From positions 1-64,000 of the forward strand of contig NZ_CP019604.1 of the NCBI RefSeq assembly GCF_001661675.2: DNA of 64,000 nucleotides, in the 5' to 3' direction. The notes beneath the pieces are model-generated. The model made no database searches. It saw nothing but the letters and a program-made list of their open reading frames with translations, and was not told where the DNA came from. Made by a program: the position numbers and the translations under genes. This document shows positions 10,438 to 19,391 of this stretch, piece after piece. The DNA is from Croceicoccus marinus (GTDB lineage: Bacteria > Pseudomonadota > Alphaproteobacteria > Sphingomonadales > Sphingomonadaceae). Every line of letters begins with the position of its first letter. Position 1 is the first letter of the stretch.

Positions 10438-11181
10438 ATGGCAGACCCACTCAAAACTCTAGATCAGCACCCCTTACGGTCCCGCGCGGGGGCGCCCGCC
10501 CAAATCTACGATTCGGGGCTGCGATCCTATATGCTCGGCGTCTACAATTATATGGCCAGCGGATTGCTGCTCACCGGCTTGGTCGCGCTATTCGTGGCCA
10601 GCACGGACAGTGTACGCGCACTGTTCTTTGCTGCAACCGGAGCGCCGACAGGATTGGGCTGGGTCGCTGTATTCGCGCCCCTGGCGCTAGTGCTTGCCCT
10701 GAGCTTTGGCATCAATCGGTTTTCCGAGACGGCGGTCAAGGCCATGTTCTGGAGCTACGCGGCACTCATGGGCGTGTCGCTCGCTACCATTTTTCTTGCT
10801 TACACTGGGGTCAGCATCGCCCGCACCTTCTTCGTGGCGGCATCGGCCTTTGCCGCGTTGAGCTTGTGGGGCTATACGACCAAGCGCGATTTGTCCGCGT
10901 GGGGATCGTTCCTGATCATGGGCGTGTTCGGACTGATCATCGCCATGCTCGTCAACAAGTTTCTGAAATCCTCGGTGATGGACATGATCGTGAGCGGCAT
11001 TGGAGTTCTGCTGTTTGCCGGGCTCACGGCCTATGACACCCAGAAGATCAGGAACATCTATTCTGAGGTTAAGGGCAGCGATTTCCGCGGCAAGGCGATC
11101 GTAATGGGTGCACTGACGCTGTATCTCGATTTCATCAACCTGTTCCTGTTTCTGCTCCGCTTCATGGGTGAGCGCCGATGA
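10438..11181 (+). CDS. Bax inhibitor-1/YccA family membrane protein
   Basis: A 247-residue, seven-helix integral membrane protein of the BI-1 (TMBIM/YccA) family, whose members act as Ca2+ leak channels or modulate FtsH proteolysis. The N-terminal cytosolic stretch ends in LRSYMLGVYNYMASGLLLTG. The family signature near the C-terminus is visible as GLTAYDTQKIRNIY followed by GALTLYLDFINLFLFLLRF. It is the right length for the family. It sits between the secreted protein and the aldolase; operon membership is uncertain because about 200 bp separates each. Confidence 0.9.
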   Translation: MADPLKTLDQHPLRSRAGAPAQIYDSGLRSYMLGVYNYMASGLLLTGLVALFVASTDSVRALFFAATGAPTGLGWVAVFAPLALVLALSFGINRFSETAVKAMFWSYAALMGVSLATIFLAYTGVSIARTFFVAASAFAALSLWGYTTKRDLSAWGSFLIMGVFGLIIAMLVNKFLKSSVMDMIVSGIGVLLFAGLTAYDTQKIRNIYSEVKGSDFRGKAIVMGALTLYLDFINLFLFLLRFMGERR

Positions 11182-11359
11182 CCATACCCGCTGGCAGCTC
11201 CAACGGGCGCGGTAATGCACCTTTTCCGGTTCCTCCGGCCGAAGGTCCTGGCGGTCGCGAGCACGGCGTATTCAAACGGAGTGCAAGGCGTGAAATCTGC
11301 CGCCGGAAGGAAGTGACACGCAAGAAGGCATCCTCCGCCCGGATGAACGGAGGCGGTGC

Positions 11360-12268
11360 ATGCACGACCCGGTACTGATGGCGCAAATCATTGGCGGTGC
11401 CGGCTTCGTTGCTGCGCTCGACCAGTCAGGCGGTTCGACGCCGACCGCGCTGACAAACTATGGCATCAGCGCTCACGATTATTCCGGTGAAGAAGAGATG
11501 TTCGCCCTCATCCATCAGATGCGGAGCCGGCTCATTACCGCTCCGTCGTTCGATGGCCGCAAGATCCTGGGTGCGATCCTATTCGAGAAAACGATGGAGG
11601 GCGAGGTGGACGGCACGCCCGTGCCGGACTTGCTCCGGCAGCGTGGCATCGTGCCCTTCGTCAAGATCGATCGGGGTCTGGAAGACGAAAAGGATGGTGT
11701 TCGGCTCATGAAGCCGATCCCGGGTCTCGAGACCTTGCTTGACCGCGCAAAGGCCAAGGGCATTTTTGGCACGAAAATGCGTTCGCTGATCAACGCGGCG
11801 TCCGCCGGAGCCATTGGCGCTATTGTCGATCAACAATTCGGCATCGCAAATCGCATTCTGGACAAGGGCCTGATGCCAATCGTCGAGCCGGAGGTGAACC
11901 TGAAAAGCAAGTCGCGCGCCGAATGCGACACTATACTTCTTGGCGCGCTGATGAAAGCACTCGATAAACAGCCAATTGGCCGCCGGGTGATGCTCAAGCT
12001 TTCCATGCCAGCAGCGCCAGACCTATTTGCGCCGCTTGTGGGACATCCCAGCTGTGCGCGGGTGTTGGCACTTTCGGGCGGGTATTCGCAGGAAGAGGCT
12101 TGTGATGAGCTGGCAAAAAATCATGCGCTTGTGGCAAGCTTCAGCCGTGCGCTCCTGCAGGATCTGCGCGCCGGGATGGATGACGAGGAATTCAATCGCG
12201 TGCTCGCCGAAGCCATTGAGCGGATTTACCGCGCGTCGACCGTGAAGACCGCTAACAACCCGGTGTGA
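11360..12268 (+). CDS. fda: Fructose-bisphosphate aldolase, class I
   Basis: Class I (Schiff-base) aldolase that cleaves fructose 1,6-bisphosphate to two triose phosphates. The 302-residue protein opens with GFVAALDQSGGSTPTAL and shows RQRGIVPFVKIDRGLEDEK, GTKMRSLIN, LMPIVEPEVNL and MLKLSMPA, which carries the lysine expected to form the Schiff base. It ends with a helical tail. It starts at ATG 11360 behind a GGAGG-like box. Class I aldolases of this short type appear in bacterial low-oxygen and stress islands alongside N-ATPase genes. Confidence 0.92.
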   Translation: MHDPVLMAQIIGGAGFVAALDQSGGSTPTALTNYGISAHDYSGEEEMFALIHQMRSRLITAPSFDGRKILGAILFEKTMEGEVDGTPVPDLLRQRGIVPFVKIDRGLEDEKDGVRLMKPIPGLETLLDRAKAKGIFGTKMRSLINAASAGAIGAIVDQQFGIANRILDKGLMPIVEPEVNLKSKSRAECDTILLGALMKALDKQPIGRRVMLKLSMPAAPDLFAPLVGHPSCARVLALSGGYSQEEACDELAKNHALVASFSRALLQDLRAGMDDEEFNRVLAEAIERIYRASTVKTANNPV

Positions 12269-12313
12269 ATCTTTCGAGAGCTGCCAGCGGGGGCTGCATT
12301 CGCCTGTTCCCGC

Positions 12314-13046
12314 TTACGTTCCGTTCGATTTGGCTTGCGCCTTCCAGCACATATCGCAGACCGGGTCGCCGCGGGAGAGCGTCTGTCGCCGCTCATAATG
12401 GCCTCGGCCGCCGTCATTCGCGATGATGTCGGCGCCGGGCCAGTCGTACCGGCACCAGCTTTCGTAAAGAGGCTTCTAGATCGCCGCAGTCGCCCGTTTC
12501 CGCAATGAGGGTCCGCATAAGGGTCTGCGGCGGACAGTGGGTAAAGTGGGTGATGAGGTCGTCGCCCTCCCGGCGCACCTCCACCGCGTAACCCGGTGCG
12601 CCAGGCGCGTTGAACGGAAAACGCAGCAGCAGTCCGATCGTGCCGCGTAGCCGCTTGCCGGGATCCCGCGTGACCAGACGGAGAGGGAGCGAATTCAGCC
12701 GGAGAAGAAGCGCATAGACGTTCCACCCGATGTCGGCGACCGCGCTCCGCGACGATTCTCTGGAAAGCCCTGCTTCGAGCAAGGCCCGATAGGCCGCGGC
12801 GGTATAGATGGCTAGCTCCACCATGAGGCGATTGCCTGCGCTCGGAAGTTGACCAAGATCGGACAAGGGGCGCAGTTCCTTCGCCTGTGGCTCCAGGTTC
12901 GCGAGGAACAGATCAATCTCATCCGGCAACCAGCGCAGCCACACGCCATCTAACCGCTCGAGAGTTCTCGTTTCGAGCACCTTGCGCGCCGACCTGCTCA
13001 GCCTCCAGCGGATCAGCCGACGGACAGGGCGCCAGAGCATATTCAC
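12314..13046 (-). pseudogene. L-2-amino-thiazoline-4-carboxylate hydrolase-like protein, one frameshift
   Basis: The main frame (13046 to about 12470) contains THCPPQTLMRTLIAETGDCG. The other part (to the TAA at 12314-12316) encodes YESWCRYDWPGADIIANDGG, RRQTLSRGDPVCDMCW and a short tail. Together they resemble the ATC-hydrolase-like family (PF14196), here with several conserved Cys and His. Removing one base of an AAA run (12466-12468) joins them into a 243-residue protein. The true activity is unknown. It lies directly downstream of the copper P-ATPase gene (4-bp gap), so it is probably in the same transcript. It is disrupted as written. Confidence 0.75.
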
Positions 13047-13050
13047 ACCG

Positions 13051-15414
13051 TCATGGCTCGCTTCTGAGATCGAGCGTCCGTAGTCTCAGCGCATTGCCGA
13101 TAACCGACACCGAAGAGAGGCTCATCGCGGCTGCCGCGATCATCGGGCTCAGCAATATGCCAAACCAGGGGAACAGCACGCCAGCGGCGATCGGCACGCC
13201 GAGCGAGTTGTAGGCGAAGGCGAAGAACAGATTCTGCCGGATATTGCGCATGGTTGCACTCGAAAGCCGGTGCGCCTGGGCCAGGCCTTCGAGATCTCCG
13301 CGCACAAGGGTCATGCCGGCGCTTTCAATCGCGACATCGGTGCCGGTTCCCATCGCCACCCCAACATCGGCCGCGGCGAGCGCAGGCGCATCGTTGATCC
13401 CGTCGCCCGCCATTGCGACAGTCTTGCCTGCCGCCTTCAATTCACCGACGATGCGGTTCTTGTCCGCAGGCGAGACATCGGCATGGACCTCGTCGATCCC
13501 CACTTCGTTCGCCACGGCGCGCGCGGTTGCCTCGCTGTCGCCGGTCAGCATGACCACCCGAATACCGGCTGCGTGGAGACGGCCGATGGCGCGCGCGCTG
13601 GTCGGCTTGATCGGATCGGCGACGCCGATCAGCCCGGCCGGCTTACCGTCGATTGCAACGAACATCACCGTCCGCCCTTTCGCTCGGGCGGTTTCGGCGG
13701 CGTCGGCCATGATCGGGTCATAGGCACCGACCCGGCGCATCATCTTTGCGTTGCCGATCGCGACGCGTCGCTTGCCGACGCTTGCCTCGATACCTTCGCC
13801 CGTCACGGAGGAAAAATCGCTCGCCGCCGCGAACTTGTGGCCGCGCGCGCGAGCGCCCTTGACGATCGCCTCGGCGAGCGGGTGTTCACTGCCGATTTCG
13901 GCGGCGCCCACCAGGCGCAGCATCTCCGATTCATCGATGCCCTGTGCAGGTTCGACCATGACCAGCTCCGGTCGGCCTTCGGTCAGTGTCCCGGTTTTGT
14001 CGACGACGATGGTGTCGACCTTCTCGAAGGTCTCGAGCGCCTCGGCGTTCTTCACCAGGATACCGTTTTGCGCACCCTTGCCGGTCCCGGTCATGATCGA
14101 CATCGGCGTTGCGAGGCCCAGGGCGCAGGGGCAGGCAATGATGAGTACGGCTACGGCATTGACCAGGCCATACGCGAACGCCGGTTCCGGCCCCCAGACC
14201 GCCCAGGCAGCGAAGGTAAGTATGGCGATGCCGATTACCACGGGCACGAACCAGCCCGCGACAAGATCGGCCAGACGCTGGATCGGCGCGCGGCTGCGCT
14301 GCGCCTCAGCCACCATCTGCACGATCTTGGACAGCATCGTGTCCTTGCCCACGCGTTCCGCAGTCATGACAAAGCCGCCCGTCTGGTTGACCGTACCCCC
14401 CGTCACCTCGTCGCCGATCGACTTTTTCACCGGAAGCGGCTCGCCGCTGATCATCGATTCATCGACGCTGCTCGAGCCTTCAAGAATACGGCCGTCGACG
14501 GCGATCTTATCGCCGGGGCGGACGCGCAGGCGGTCGCCCGTCGCGACCTGATCGAGAGCGACCTCACGCTCCGAACCGTCGGGCATGAGTTTTAGCGCGG
14601 TCGGCGGCGCGAGTTCGAGCAGCGCGCGCAGAGCGCTCGATGTTGCGCCGCGCGCCTTGAGTTCGAGCACCTGCCCGAGCAGGACAAGCGTGGCGATGAC
14701 CGCCGCCGCTTCGAAATAGACCGCCACCCGCCCATCGGCATCGTGAAAACCGGGCGGGAAGATGTGCGGCGCAATCGTTCCCACGACGCTGAACGCGTAA
14801 GCGATGGCGACGCCGAGCCCGATCAGCGTGAACATGTTGAGGTTCATCGTCCGAACCGATTGCAGACCGCGCGTAAAGAATGGCCAAGCGCCCCAGAGCA
14901 CGACAGGTGTGGCCAGCGCCAGCTGTATCCATTGCGCCAAGGCCGGTTCGACAAGCTGTGAAAACGGCTGTCCCGGGATCAGATCGCCCATCGCGTAGAT
15001 GAACAACGGGATAGTGAAGACCAGACTTATCCAGAAGCGGCGGTTCATGTCGACGAGCTCCGGATCGGGGCCGTCATCGAGGCTGAAGGTTTCCGGTTCG
15101 AGCGCCATGCCGCAAATCGGGCACGAGCCTGGTCCTTGCTGCCGGATTTCCGGGTGCATCGGGCAGGTGTATATCGTGCCCTCGGGCAGATCCTCGACCG
15201 CCTGCAGATGCGTTCCGCTCAGATACATTTCGGGATCGGTCACGAATTTCTGCTGGCAGTGCGCGGAGCAGAAGTAGTGGCGCGCACCATCGTGCTCGGC
15301 GCTGTGCTCGGCTCCGGCAATCGTAACGCTCATGCCGCAAACCGGATCAATCGCTACGCCTCCGGTCGGCAGCGCGCCGCTGGCAGGGTCGCAGCAGGTC
15401 TTGTGATCAGTCAT
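13051..15414 (-). CDS. copA: Copper-exporting P1B-type ATPase
   Basis: Cu+-type P-ATPase of 787 residues in the inner membrane. It has an N-terminal YHS-like metal domain ([21 protein letters not shown]), then a heavy-metal-binding motif ([20 protein letters not shown]), eight membrane helices, the TGE-type SGEP actuator loop, the transmembrane CPC site ([13 protein letters not shown]), the phosphorylation site DKTGTLTEG, the HP dipeptide ([10 protein letters not shown]) and [10 protein letters not shown]. This build matches Cu+ exporters. It overlaps the DUF5676 gene upstream by 8 bp and faces a divergent csoR, which probably represses it. Confidence 0.93.
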   Translation of the reverse strand: MTDHKTCCDPASGALPTGGVAIDPVCGMSVTIAGAEHSAEHDGARHYFCSAHCQQKFVTDPEMYLSGTHLQAVEDLPEGTIYTCPMHPEIRQQGPGSCPICGMALEPETFSLDDGPDPELVDMNRRFWISLVFTIPLFIYAMGDLIPGQPFSQLVEPALAQWIQLALATPVVLWGAWPFFTRGLQSVRTMNLNMFTLIGLGVAIAYAFSVVGTIAPHIFPPGFHDADGRVAVYFEAAAVIATLVLLGQVLELKARGATSSALRALLELAPPTALKLMPDGSEREVALDQVATGDRLRVRPGDKIAVDGRILEGSSSVDESMISGEPLPVKKSIGDEVTGGTVNQTGGFVMTAERVGKDTMLSKIVQMVAEAQRSRAPIQRLADLVAGWFVPVVIGIAILTFAAWAVWGPEPAFAYGLVNAVAVLIIACPCALGLATPMSIMTGTGKGAQNGILVKNAEALETFEKVDTIVVDKTGTLTEGRPELVMVEPAQGIDESEMLRLVGAAEIGSEHPLAEAIVKGARARGHKFAAASDFSSVTGEGIEASVGKRRVAIGNAKMMRRVGAYDPIMADAAETARAKGRTVMFVAIDGKPAGLIGVADPIKPTSARAIGRLHAAGIRVVMLTGDSEATARAVANEVGIDEVHADVSPADKNRIVGELKAAGKTVAMAGDGINDAPALAAADVGVAMGTGTDVAIESAGMTLVRGDLEGLAQAHRLSSATMRNIRQNLFFAFAYNSLGVPIAAGVLFPWFGILLSPMIAAAAMSLSSVSVIGNALRLRTLDLRSEP

Positions 15415-15691
15415 TTGCAGCTCCGAACCAACGCCTTGTGAGGCGGTGCAGGGGGACGAGGAGGGCCGCCGCCCAGAAACCGTAGATCAAGGACCAAAAC
15501 AGACCCGCGAGAACACCGCCGAGTGTCAGCCATTCGAACCCGGGGAGCCAGGGCGACCAGGCACGGTGCATTTCGAATCCGGAAGGCAGGGCCAAACCGT
15601 AAAGAATACAGGCGATAAGACTGATCATCAGGAACAGGCTCAAAGCCGTGCCCCAGACCAGGATCGCGCGGGGAATGGACAATTGCGTCAT
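15407..15691 (-). CDS. DUF5676 family small membrane protein (copy 1)
   Basis: A 94-residue protein with two hydrophobic segments ([20 protein letters not shown] and [20 protein letters not shown]). Between them is the signature [15 protein letters not shown]. It is homologous to the protein at 50151-50426. The function is unknown; members cluster with metal-resistance genes. It is the first gene of the copper ATPase operon, reading away from csoR, with its stop overlapping the ATPase start. Confidence 0.85.
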   Translation of the reverse strand: MTQLSIPRAILVWGTALSLFLMISLIACILYGLALPSGFEMHRAWSPWLPGFEWLTLGGVLAGLFWSLIYGFWAAALLVPLHRLTRRWFGAAND

Positions 15692-15814
15692 GATCGGCTC
15701 CTTGCTCCTGACCCGGCAAATTCGGCGTGCTTCGCGGTTTGTCCCGCTCCGATGGACAGGCTAGTGCTTCGACACCCATTCTCCGGTAGCGGACAAGCGG
15801 ACATTTGTAAACTT

Positions 15815-15829
15815 TACCCCGGTAGGGTA
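15815..15829. promoter_or_regulatory. Probable CsoR operator between copA and csoR
   Basis: TACCCCGGTAGGGTA is an inverted repeat (TACCC, 5-base spacer, GGGTA) in the 192-bp divergent region between the copper ATPase operon and csoR. It closely resembles known CsoR operators (TACCC...GGGTA around a GC-rich core). It lies 55 bp upstream of the csoR ATG and 124 bp upstream of the DUF5676 start, so it could repress both directions. Confidence 0.7.
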
Positions 15830-15883
15830 ATTAAGTGCGGTGCATTTGGTACGATATGCCCTGAGGCGACGAAGGATCGGGAG

Positions 15884-16150
15884 ATGAAGTTCACCAAGGA
15901 AATCGCTCGTCTGCGGCGGGTCGAGGGCCAGGCGAGGGGTGTGATCCGCATGTTGGAAGACGAGCGGTACTGCGTCGATATCATGCATCAAATCGCTGCG
16001 ATGGAAGCCGCCTTGCGGGCAACGAGAGCCAGGGTTCTCGCCATTCATGCCCAGGACTGTGTTCAGGAAGCGATCGAGAGCGGCGACAAGGAAACGCAGC
16101 GCGCCAAATTCGCAGAACTCGCTGCGCTTTTTGGAAAGGCGGGTCGCTGA
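15884..16150 (+). CDS. csoR: CsoR-type copper-sensing repressor
   Basis: All-helical DUF156 repressor of 88 residues. The copper ligand set of CsoR is complete: Cys30 (ERYCVDI), His55 and Cys59 (AIHAQDC), with the 25- and 4-residue spacing of C36-H61-C65 in the M. tuberculosis protein. The N-terminal RLRRVEGQARGVIRML is the typical DNA-contacting helix. ATG 15884 is chosen because the family starts with this MKFTKEI segment. It is divergent from the copper ATPase genes and should release them when Cu+ binds. Confidence 0.92.
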   Translation: MKFTKEIARLRRVEGQARGVIRMLEDERYCVDIMHQIAAMEAALRATRARVLAIHAQDCVQEAIESGDKETQRAKFAELAALFGKAGR

Positions 16151-16247
16151 GGGCAAAATGCCGGTTGTCATAGCGTTCTGCTTTCCCAGGGCCTCTCCAT
16201 TTGGGTCCTTGGACAAGGCTTTGAAGGAGTGCTGAGTTGCCTGTCGG

Positions 16248-17291
16248 TCATCGCTGTCTCTCCAGCGAAGCCATCGAGAGGAATGCGCCGATATAGGCAA
16301 GCGTCGATTCCGCGCCTGCGTTGGCATTCATCCGGTCCTCGTGAAGGCCATCATGACACAGACCCTTTTCTGGTTCCACGAGCGCGCGGCCAAGATCATT
16401 TCGTCCGAAAAACCATGCCATTGCGATATCCGCGCGCTCGCGCCAGAGGGCGGTGTCGGCACCTGAACTGGCGGCGGCGAGGCACCCATCGACCATGGCA
16501 TGCGCTTCGATGGGTTGCTGATCGAACCTGCACGGCAATTGGTGTCTGCGTCCAAAATTATGCGTACCGACCGGGTGAAAGACCTGTCCATCGTACTGCC
16601 AGTCCCAGAGTGCCTGCAGGGCTGATAGTCCGGCTCCGCGCAGATCAGCCATGCCCAGCACCGTACCGGCCGTAATCGCGGCCTCGGCCAGGCGTCCATT
16701 GTCGTAGGCCAGCCCGTCTTCGAACCAGGGCCAGGCAGGTTGCACCGCGTCCCGCCATCGCTGAAGCAATTCATGCGCCAGTTGCTCGCGCAGCTGCTCC
16801 GCTTCCCTCCAGGGAGAGCTGTTGCGCAGTAATATGTCCAGACCCGTCAGGACCAAGCTCCACGAACGCGGCGAAGCGAGCTCGTGCAGGCGCGGAAGGA
16901 CCGCTTCGAGAAGATCGCGTCCCCAGACCCGCATCCATTCCTGAGGCGGCATCGCGATCATGACGCACAAGGCATGAACGGCGCGTGCGCAAGCATCCTC
17001 AGCCGCTTCTTCGTCCAGCCAGCGTCGATCATACGTCATGAAGTTCCTGAAATGTCGTGTCTGCCGGTCGAAAGAATGATCGAGAAACGCGGCATAAGCG
17101 GTGAGAGCGTGTTGCTCTGTGGCGCTTAGCGTGCGCAGGTGGGCCAGACGGCACATTACGGTAACCGCTCGCGCGTTGTCATCGAGACAGTAGCCATGAG
17201 AACGGTCGACGAAATGATGCCGGGCGTGTTGGGCCAGACCCGTATCGTCGGTCAGCGCCAGCAAGTGGACGGTGATCGCCAAGTCAATCAT
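16248..17291 (-). CDS. Stand-alone alpha/alpha-toroid protein of the GT4-associated type
   Basis: A protein of about 347 residues with repeated helical pairs typical of an (alpha/alpha)6 toroid. The N-terminal signature (VHLLALTDDTGLAQHARHHF, then DRSHGYCLDDNARA) matches a domain usually found fused behind, or encoded next to, family-4 glycosyltransferases in bacteria. Later motifs include WPWFEDGLAYDNGRLAEA, PIEAHAMVDGCLAA and NANAGAESTLAYIGAFL. The likely role is glycan processing, but no activity is established. The matching GT4 gene without this domain lies at 31646-32935. An upstream in-frame ATG at 17405 would add 38 unconvincing residues. Confidence 0.72.
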   Translation of the reverse strand: MIDLAITVHLLALTDDTGLAQHARHHFVDRSHGYCLDDNARAVTVMCRLAHLRTLSATEQHALTAYAAFLDHSFDRQTRHFRNFMTYDRRWLDEEAAEDACARAVHALCVMIAMPPQEWMRVWGRDLLEAVLPRLHELASPRSWSLVLTGLDILLRNSSPWREAEQLREQLAHELLQRWRDAVQPAWPWFEDGLAYDNGRLAEAAITAGTVLGMADLRGAGLSALQALWDWQYDGQVFHPVGTHNFGRRHQLPCRFDQQPIEAHAMVDGCLAAASSGADTALWRERADIAMAWFFGRNDLGRALVEPEKGLCHDGLHEDRMNANAGAESTLAYIGAFLSMASLERQR

Positions 17292-17530
17292 CTTGTGCCA
17301 TCCTTCACGGCCGCACGCTGAAGCCCGCGCACGCTCGCTGCGTTGCCCGGGTGATCCCGACGACGAGACGAGGCGCTGGTCGTCATCGGCATTTGAGTCG
17401 TCCACGATAAGCCTGGATTGTGAGCAATCGATTCGGGTTAAACATGTTAAAGCTTCCTGTAGTGTGGCACTCTGTTGCAGAAGTTTGAGGTAGGCGATCC
17501 TCAGCGGGAATATTCGTATTGGAAAGCTCG

Positions 17531-18178
17531 ATGGATGATCCTGCCACTTCGGCGGCTGCCGGCGACGATGCCTTGAGGCCGATGGACGAAGCCGTCCGAC
17601 GGGCGCTGGTGGACAGTCATCAGGACATTCTCAAATTCCTGAATCGGCGTCTTCACAGTTCCCACGAAGCGGAGGAGGTTCTGCAGCGCTTCATGCTCAA
17701 GGCGATCGAGCGCGCGGGAGAGCTTCGCGAGGCAAAGTCGGTCAAAGGTTGGCTTTCGCGCGTTCTGGCAACGACGATTGCCGATTTCCAGCGGACTGTC
17801 ATCCGACGGCGCAGCAAGGAGATCGGTGTCGATCCGCATGAGCTTGCCGAGAGCAGCCATGCGCACACGCAACCGGAGGTGGATCTTGACCAGACAGTGT
17901 GCAACTGCCTTTACCGGCTCCTGCCGACATTGAAGCCCGACTATGCGGAGGTCATATGGCGCGCCGATTTGCTCGAAGAGCCGCGGGACGAGATCGCGAA
18001 AAGTCTCGACACGACGGTCAACAATGTGACCGTCAGATTGCACCGCGCACGTCGTGCGCTGAAGACCCGACTCCTGCAGATGTGCCGCACGTGCATCGAG
18101 CATGGCTTTCTCGACTGTGAATGTGCCCATGCAGAGTCCTCGCTTCGAGCCCATGTGGGAGGGTTCTCGGCTGATTAG
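17531..18178 (+). CDS. ECF sigma factor with C-terminal cysteine cluster
   Basis: A sigma-70-family ECF regulator of about 215 residues. Region 2 is visible (HQDILKFLNRRLHSSHEAEE, then VKGWLSRVLATTIADFQR) and region 4 as LEEPRDEIAKSLDTTVNNVT with RLHRARRALKTRL. After region 4 comes a C-terminal Cys cluster, CRTCIEHGFLDCEC (C-x2-C-x7-C-x-C). Such tails recall metal-sensing ECF factors such as CorE, in which a Cys-rich domain binds copper. No anti-sigma gene is adjacent, which would suit direct sensing. I chose ATG 17531. Confidence 0.82.
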   Translation: MDDPATSAAAGDDALRPMDEAVRRALVDSHQDILKFLNRRLHSSHEAEEVLQRFMLKAIERAGELREAKSVKGWLSRVLATTIADFQRTVIRRRSKEIGVDPHELAESSHAHTQPEVDLDQTVCNCLYRLLPTLKPDYAEVIWRADLLEEPRDEIAKSLDTTVNNVTVRLHRARRALKTRLLQMCRTCIEHGFLDCECAHAESSLRAHVGGFSAD

Positions 18179-18443
18179 AGATGGCAGATATCTGTCAGGT
18201 CTCGAGCGGTTCTCCGGGGCGTAGTGGCAAGTGGGCCGTCCGGGACATTGGTTGACAATACCTGCCCGGGCGGGAGCAGGAATGTTTTCGCTCACTTGAA
18301 ACGAACAAGCACCTGGCATGTTGTCGGGACGACGGCGGCCGCTCATGGGAAGACGACACCGAATCTCGATAAATCTCCTGCATACCGACTGGCTGACCCA
18401 TCACCACGGTCGCTGCTTCGTGGCGGATGTTCTGTCCGCATCA

Positions 18444-19391
18444 CTACGAAGGGCTTTCGTTGACGCGTTGACGACCCACCGACGAAGATTCCGGCCGGGC
18501 TGTTTCATTGCGCCACGCCTTTAGCGCTGCGGCGATTTGTGGGACGACACTGATTGCGTTGGATGGATGCGCAATGGTGTCGGTACTGACGATCCGGCCG
18601 TTGCCCGCCGCCTGCAGTTTCCCAAAGGCATCGCCCGCCAGTATCGGATGGACGACGATTGCGATCGGCGCTGCGGCAGCTGCTTCCCGAAGAATGTGCA
18701 CCGCTTCGATCATGGTGCGCGCGCTCGAGGCGATGTCATCAATGATCACCGGTGTAAGGTTGGATAAATCGGGCAGATTGGCGGCGGAAATACTGACGTC
18801 ATAGTCGCCCCTGCGCTCCTTGCGGAGAACTGCGTAGCGAGCGCCGGCAAGGCCGGCGATCTCCTCGACCCACTGACCGCTTTCCTCGTCGGGACCGATA
18901 AGGAGCGGATTGGAGACCTCAAGCCGGATCCACGCAGCTATTGCGGGCGCGGCCTGAACCGCAATGGCCGGGATGGAATAGACCGCGCCCAGGTCCGAGT
19001 GACGATGAAGGTGCGGATCGACGGTGATGAGTGCATCAAACGTGCGCGAGAGTAGGCGCGCGAAAGTGACCGAAGTTACGGCTTCGCCTTCATTGAAGGC
19101 CTTGTCCTGGCGCATATAGGCCAGATAGGGTGCAACGAGGCTGACGCGGCGCGCGCCCATTTCGCGTGCCTTGTCGGCCGCGAACAAGAGGGCCAAGGCC
19201 TTGGTATCGGGCCGATCGAGCGTGCACAGCAGAACGACGTCTCGCTCACGGACGGAGGACAACAGGCGCACATAGCTCTCGCCGTCCGGAAACTGGCGCC
19301 AGACGATTTCTCCAAGTTCCATGCCGGTCTCGGCACACAAGTGAGCCGCCATGTCGGGCGAGGCGCTGAGCGAGAACAGGACCGGATTCAC
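18444..19391 (-). CDS. prs: Ribose-phosphate pyrophosphokinase-like enzyme
   Basis: PRPP-synthase family protein of 315 residues, closer to the archaeal-like short type: FPDGESYVRL, YLAYMRQDKAFNEGEAVTSV, ALITVDPHLHRH, LLIGPDEESGQWVEEIA and the PRPP-loop-like VIIDDIASSARTMIEAV. The loop reads DDIASSARTM rather than the usual DDxxxTGxTM. It is the third gene of an operon with the phosphorylase and the MBL nuclease; its start overlaps the phosphorylase stop by 4 bp. The context suggests nucleotide salvage rather than housekeeping PRPP supply. Confidence 0.85.
   Translation of the reverse strand: MNPVLFSLSASPDMAAHLCAETGMELGEIVWRQFPDGESYVRLLSSVRERDVVLLCTLDRPDTKALALLFAADKAREMGARRVSLVAPYLAYMRQDKAFNEGEAVTSVTFARLLSRTFDALITVDPHLHRHSDLGAVYSIPAIAVQAAPAIAAWIRLEVSNPLLIGPDEESGQWVEEIAGLAGARYAVLRKERRGDYDVSISAANLPDLSNLTPVIIDDIASSARTMIEAVHILREAAAAAPIAIVVHPILAGDAFGKLQAAGNGRIVSTDTIAHPSNAISVVPQIAAALKAWRNETARPESSSVGRQRVNESPS

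Noticed and set aside
10232..10462. Open frame of 76 codons between the secreted protein and BI-1
   Set aside because: Arg/Ser-rich, no start-site support and no family resemblance; it overlaps the BI-1 start.
11178..11378. Short frame (66 codons) between BI-1 and aldolase
   Set aside because: Low-complexity, overlaps the aldolase start and has no homologue I recognise.
13270..14595. Long (441-codon) frame opposite the copper ATPase
   Set aside because: An antisense shadow in GC-rich DNA; the His/Arg-rich composition is an artefact of the ATPase coding strand.
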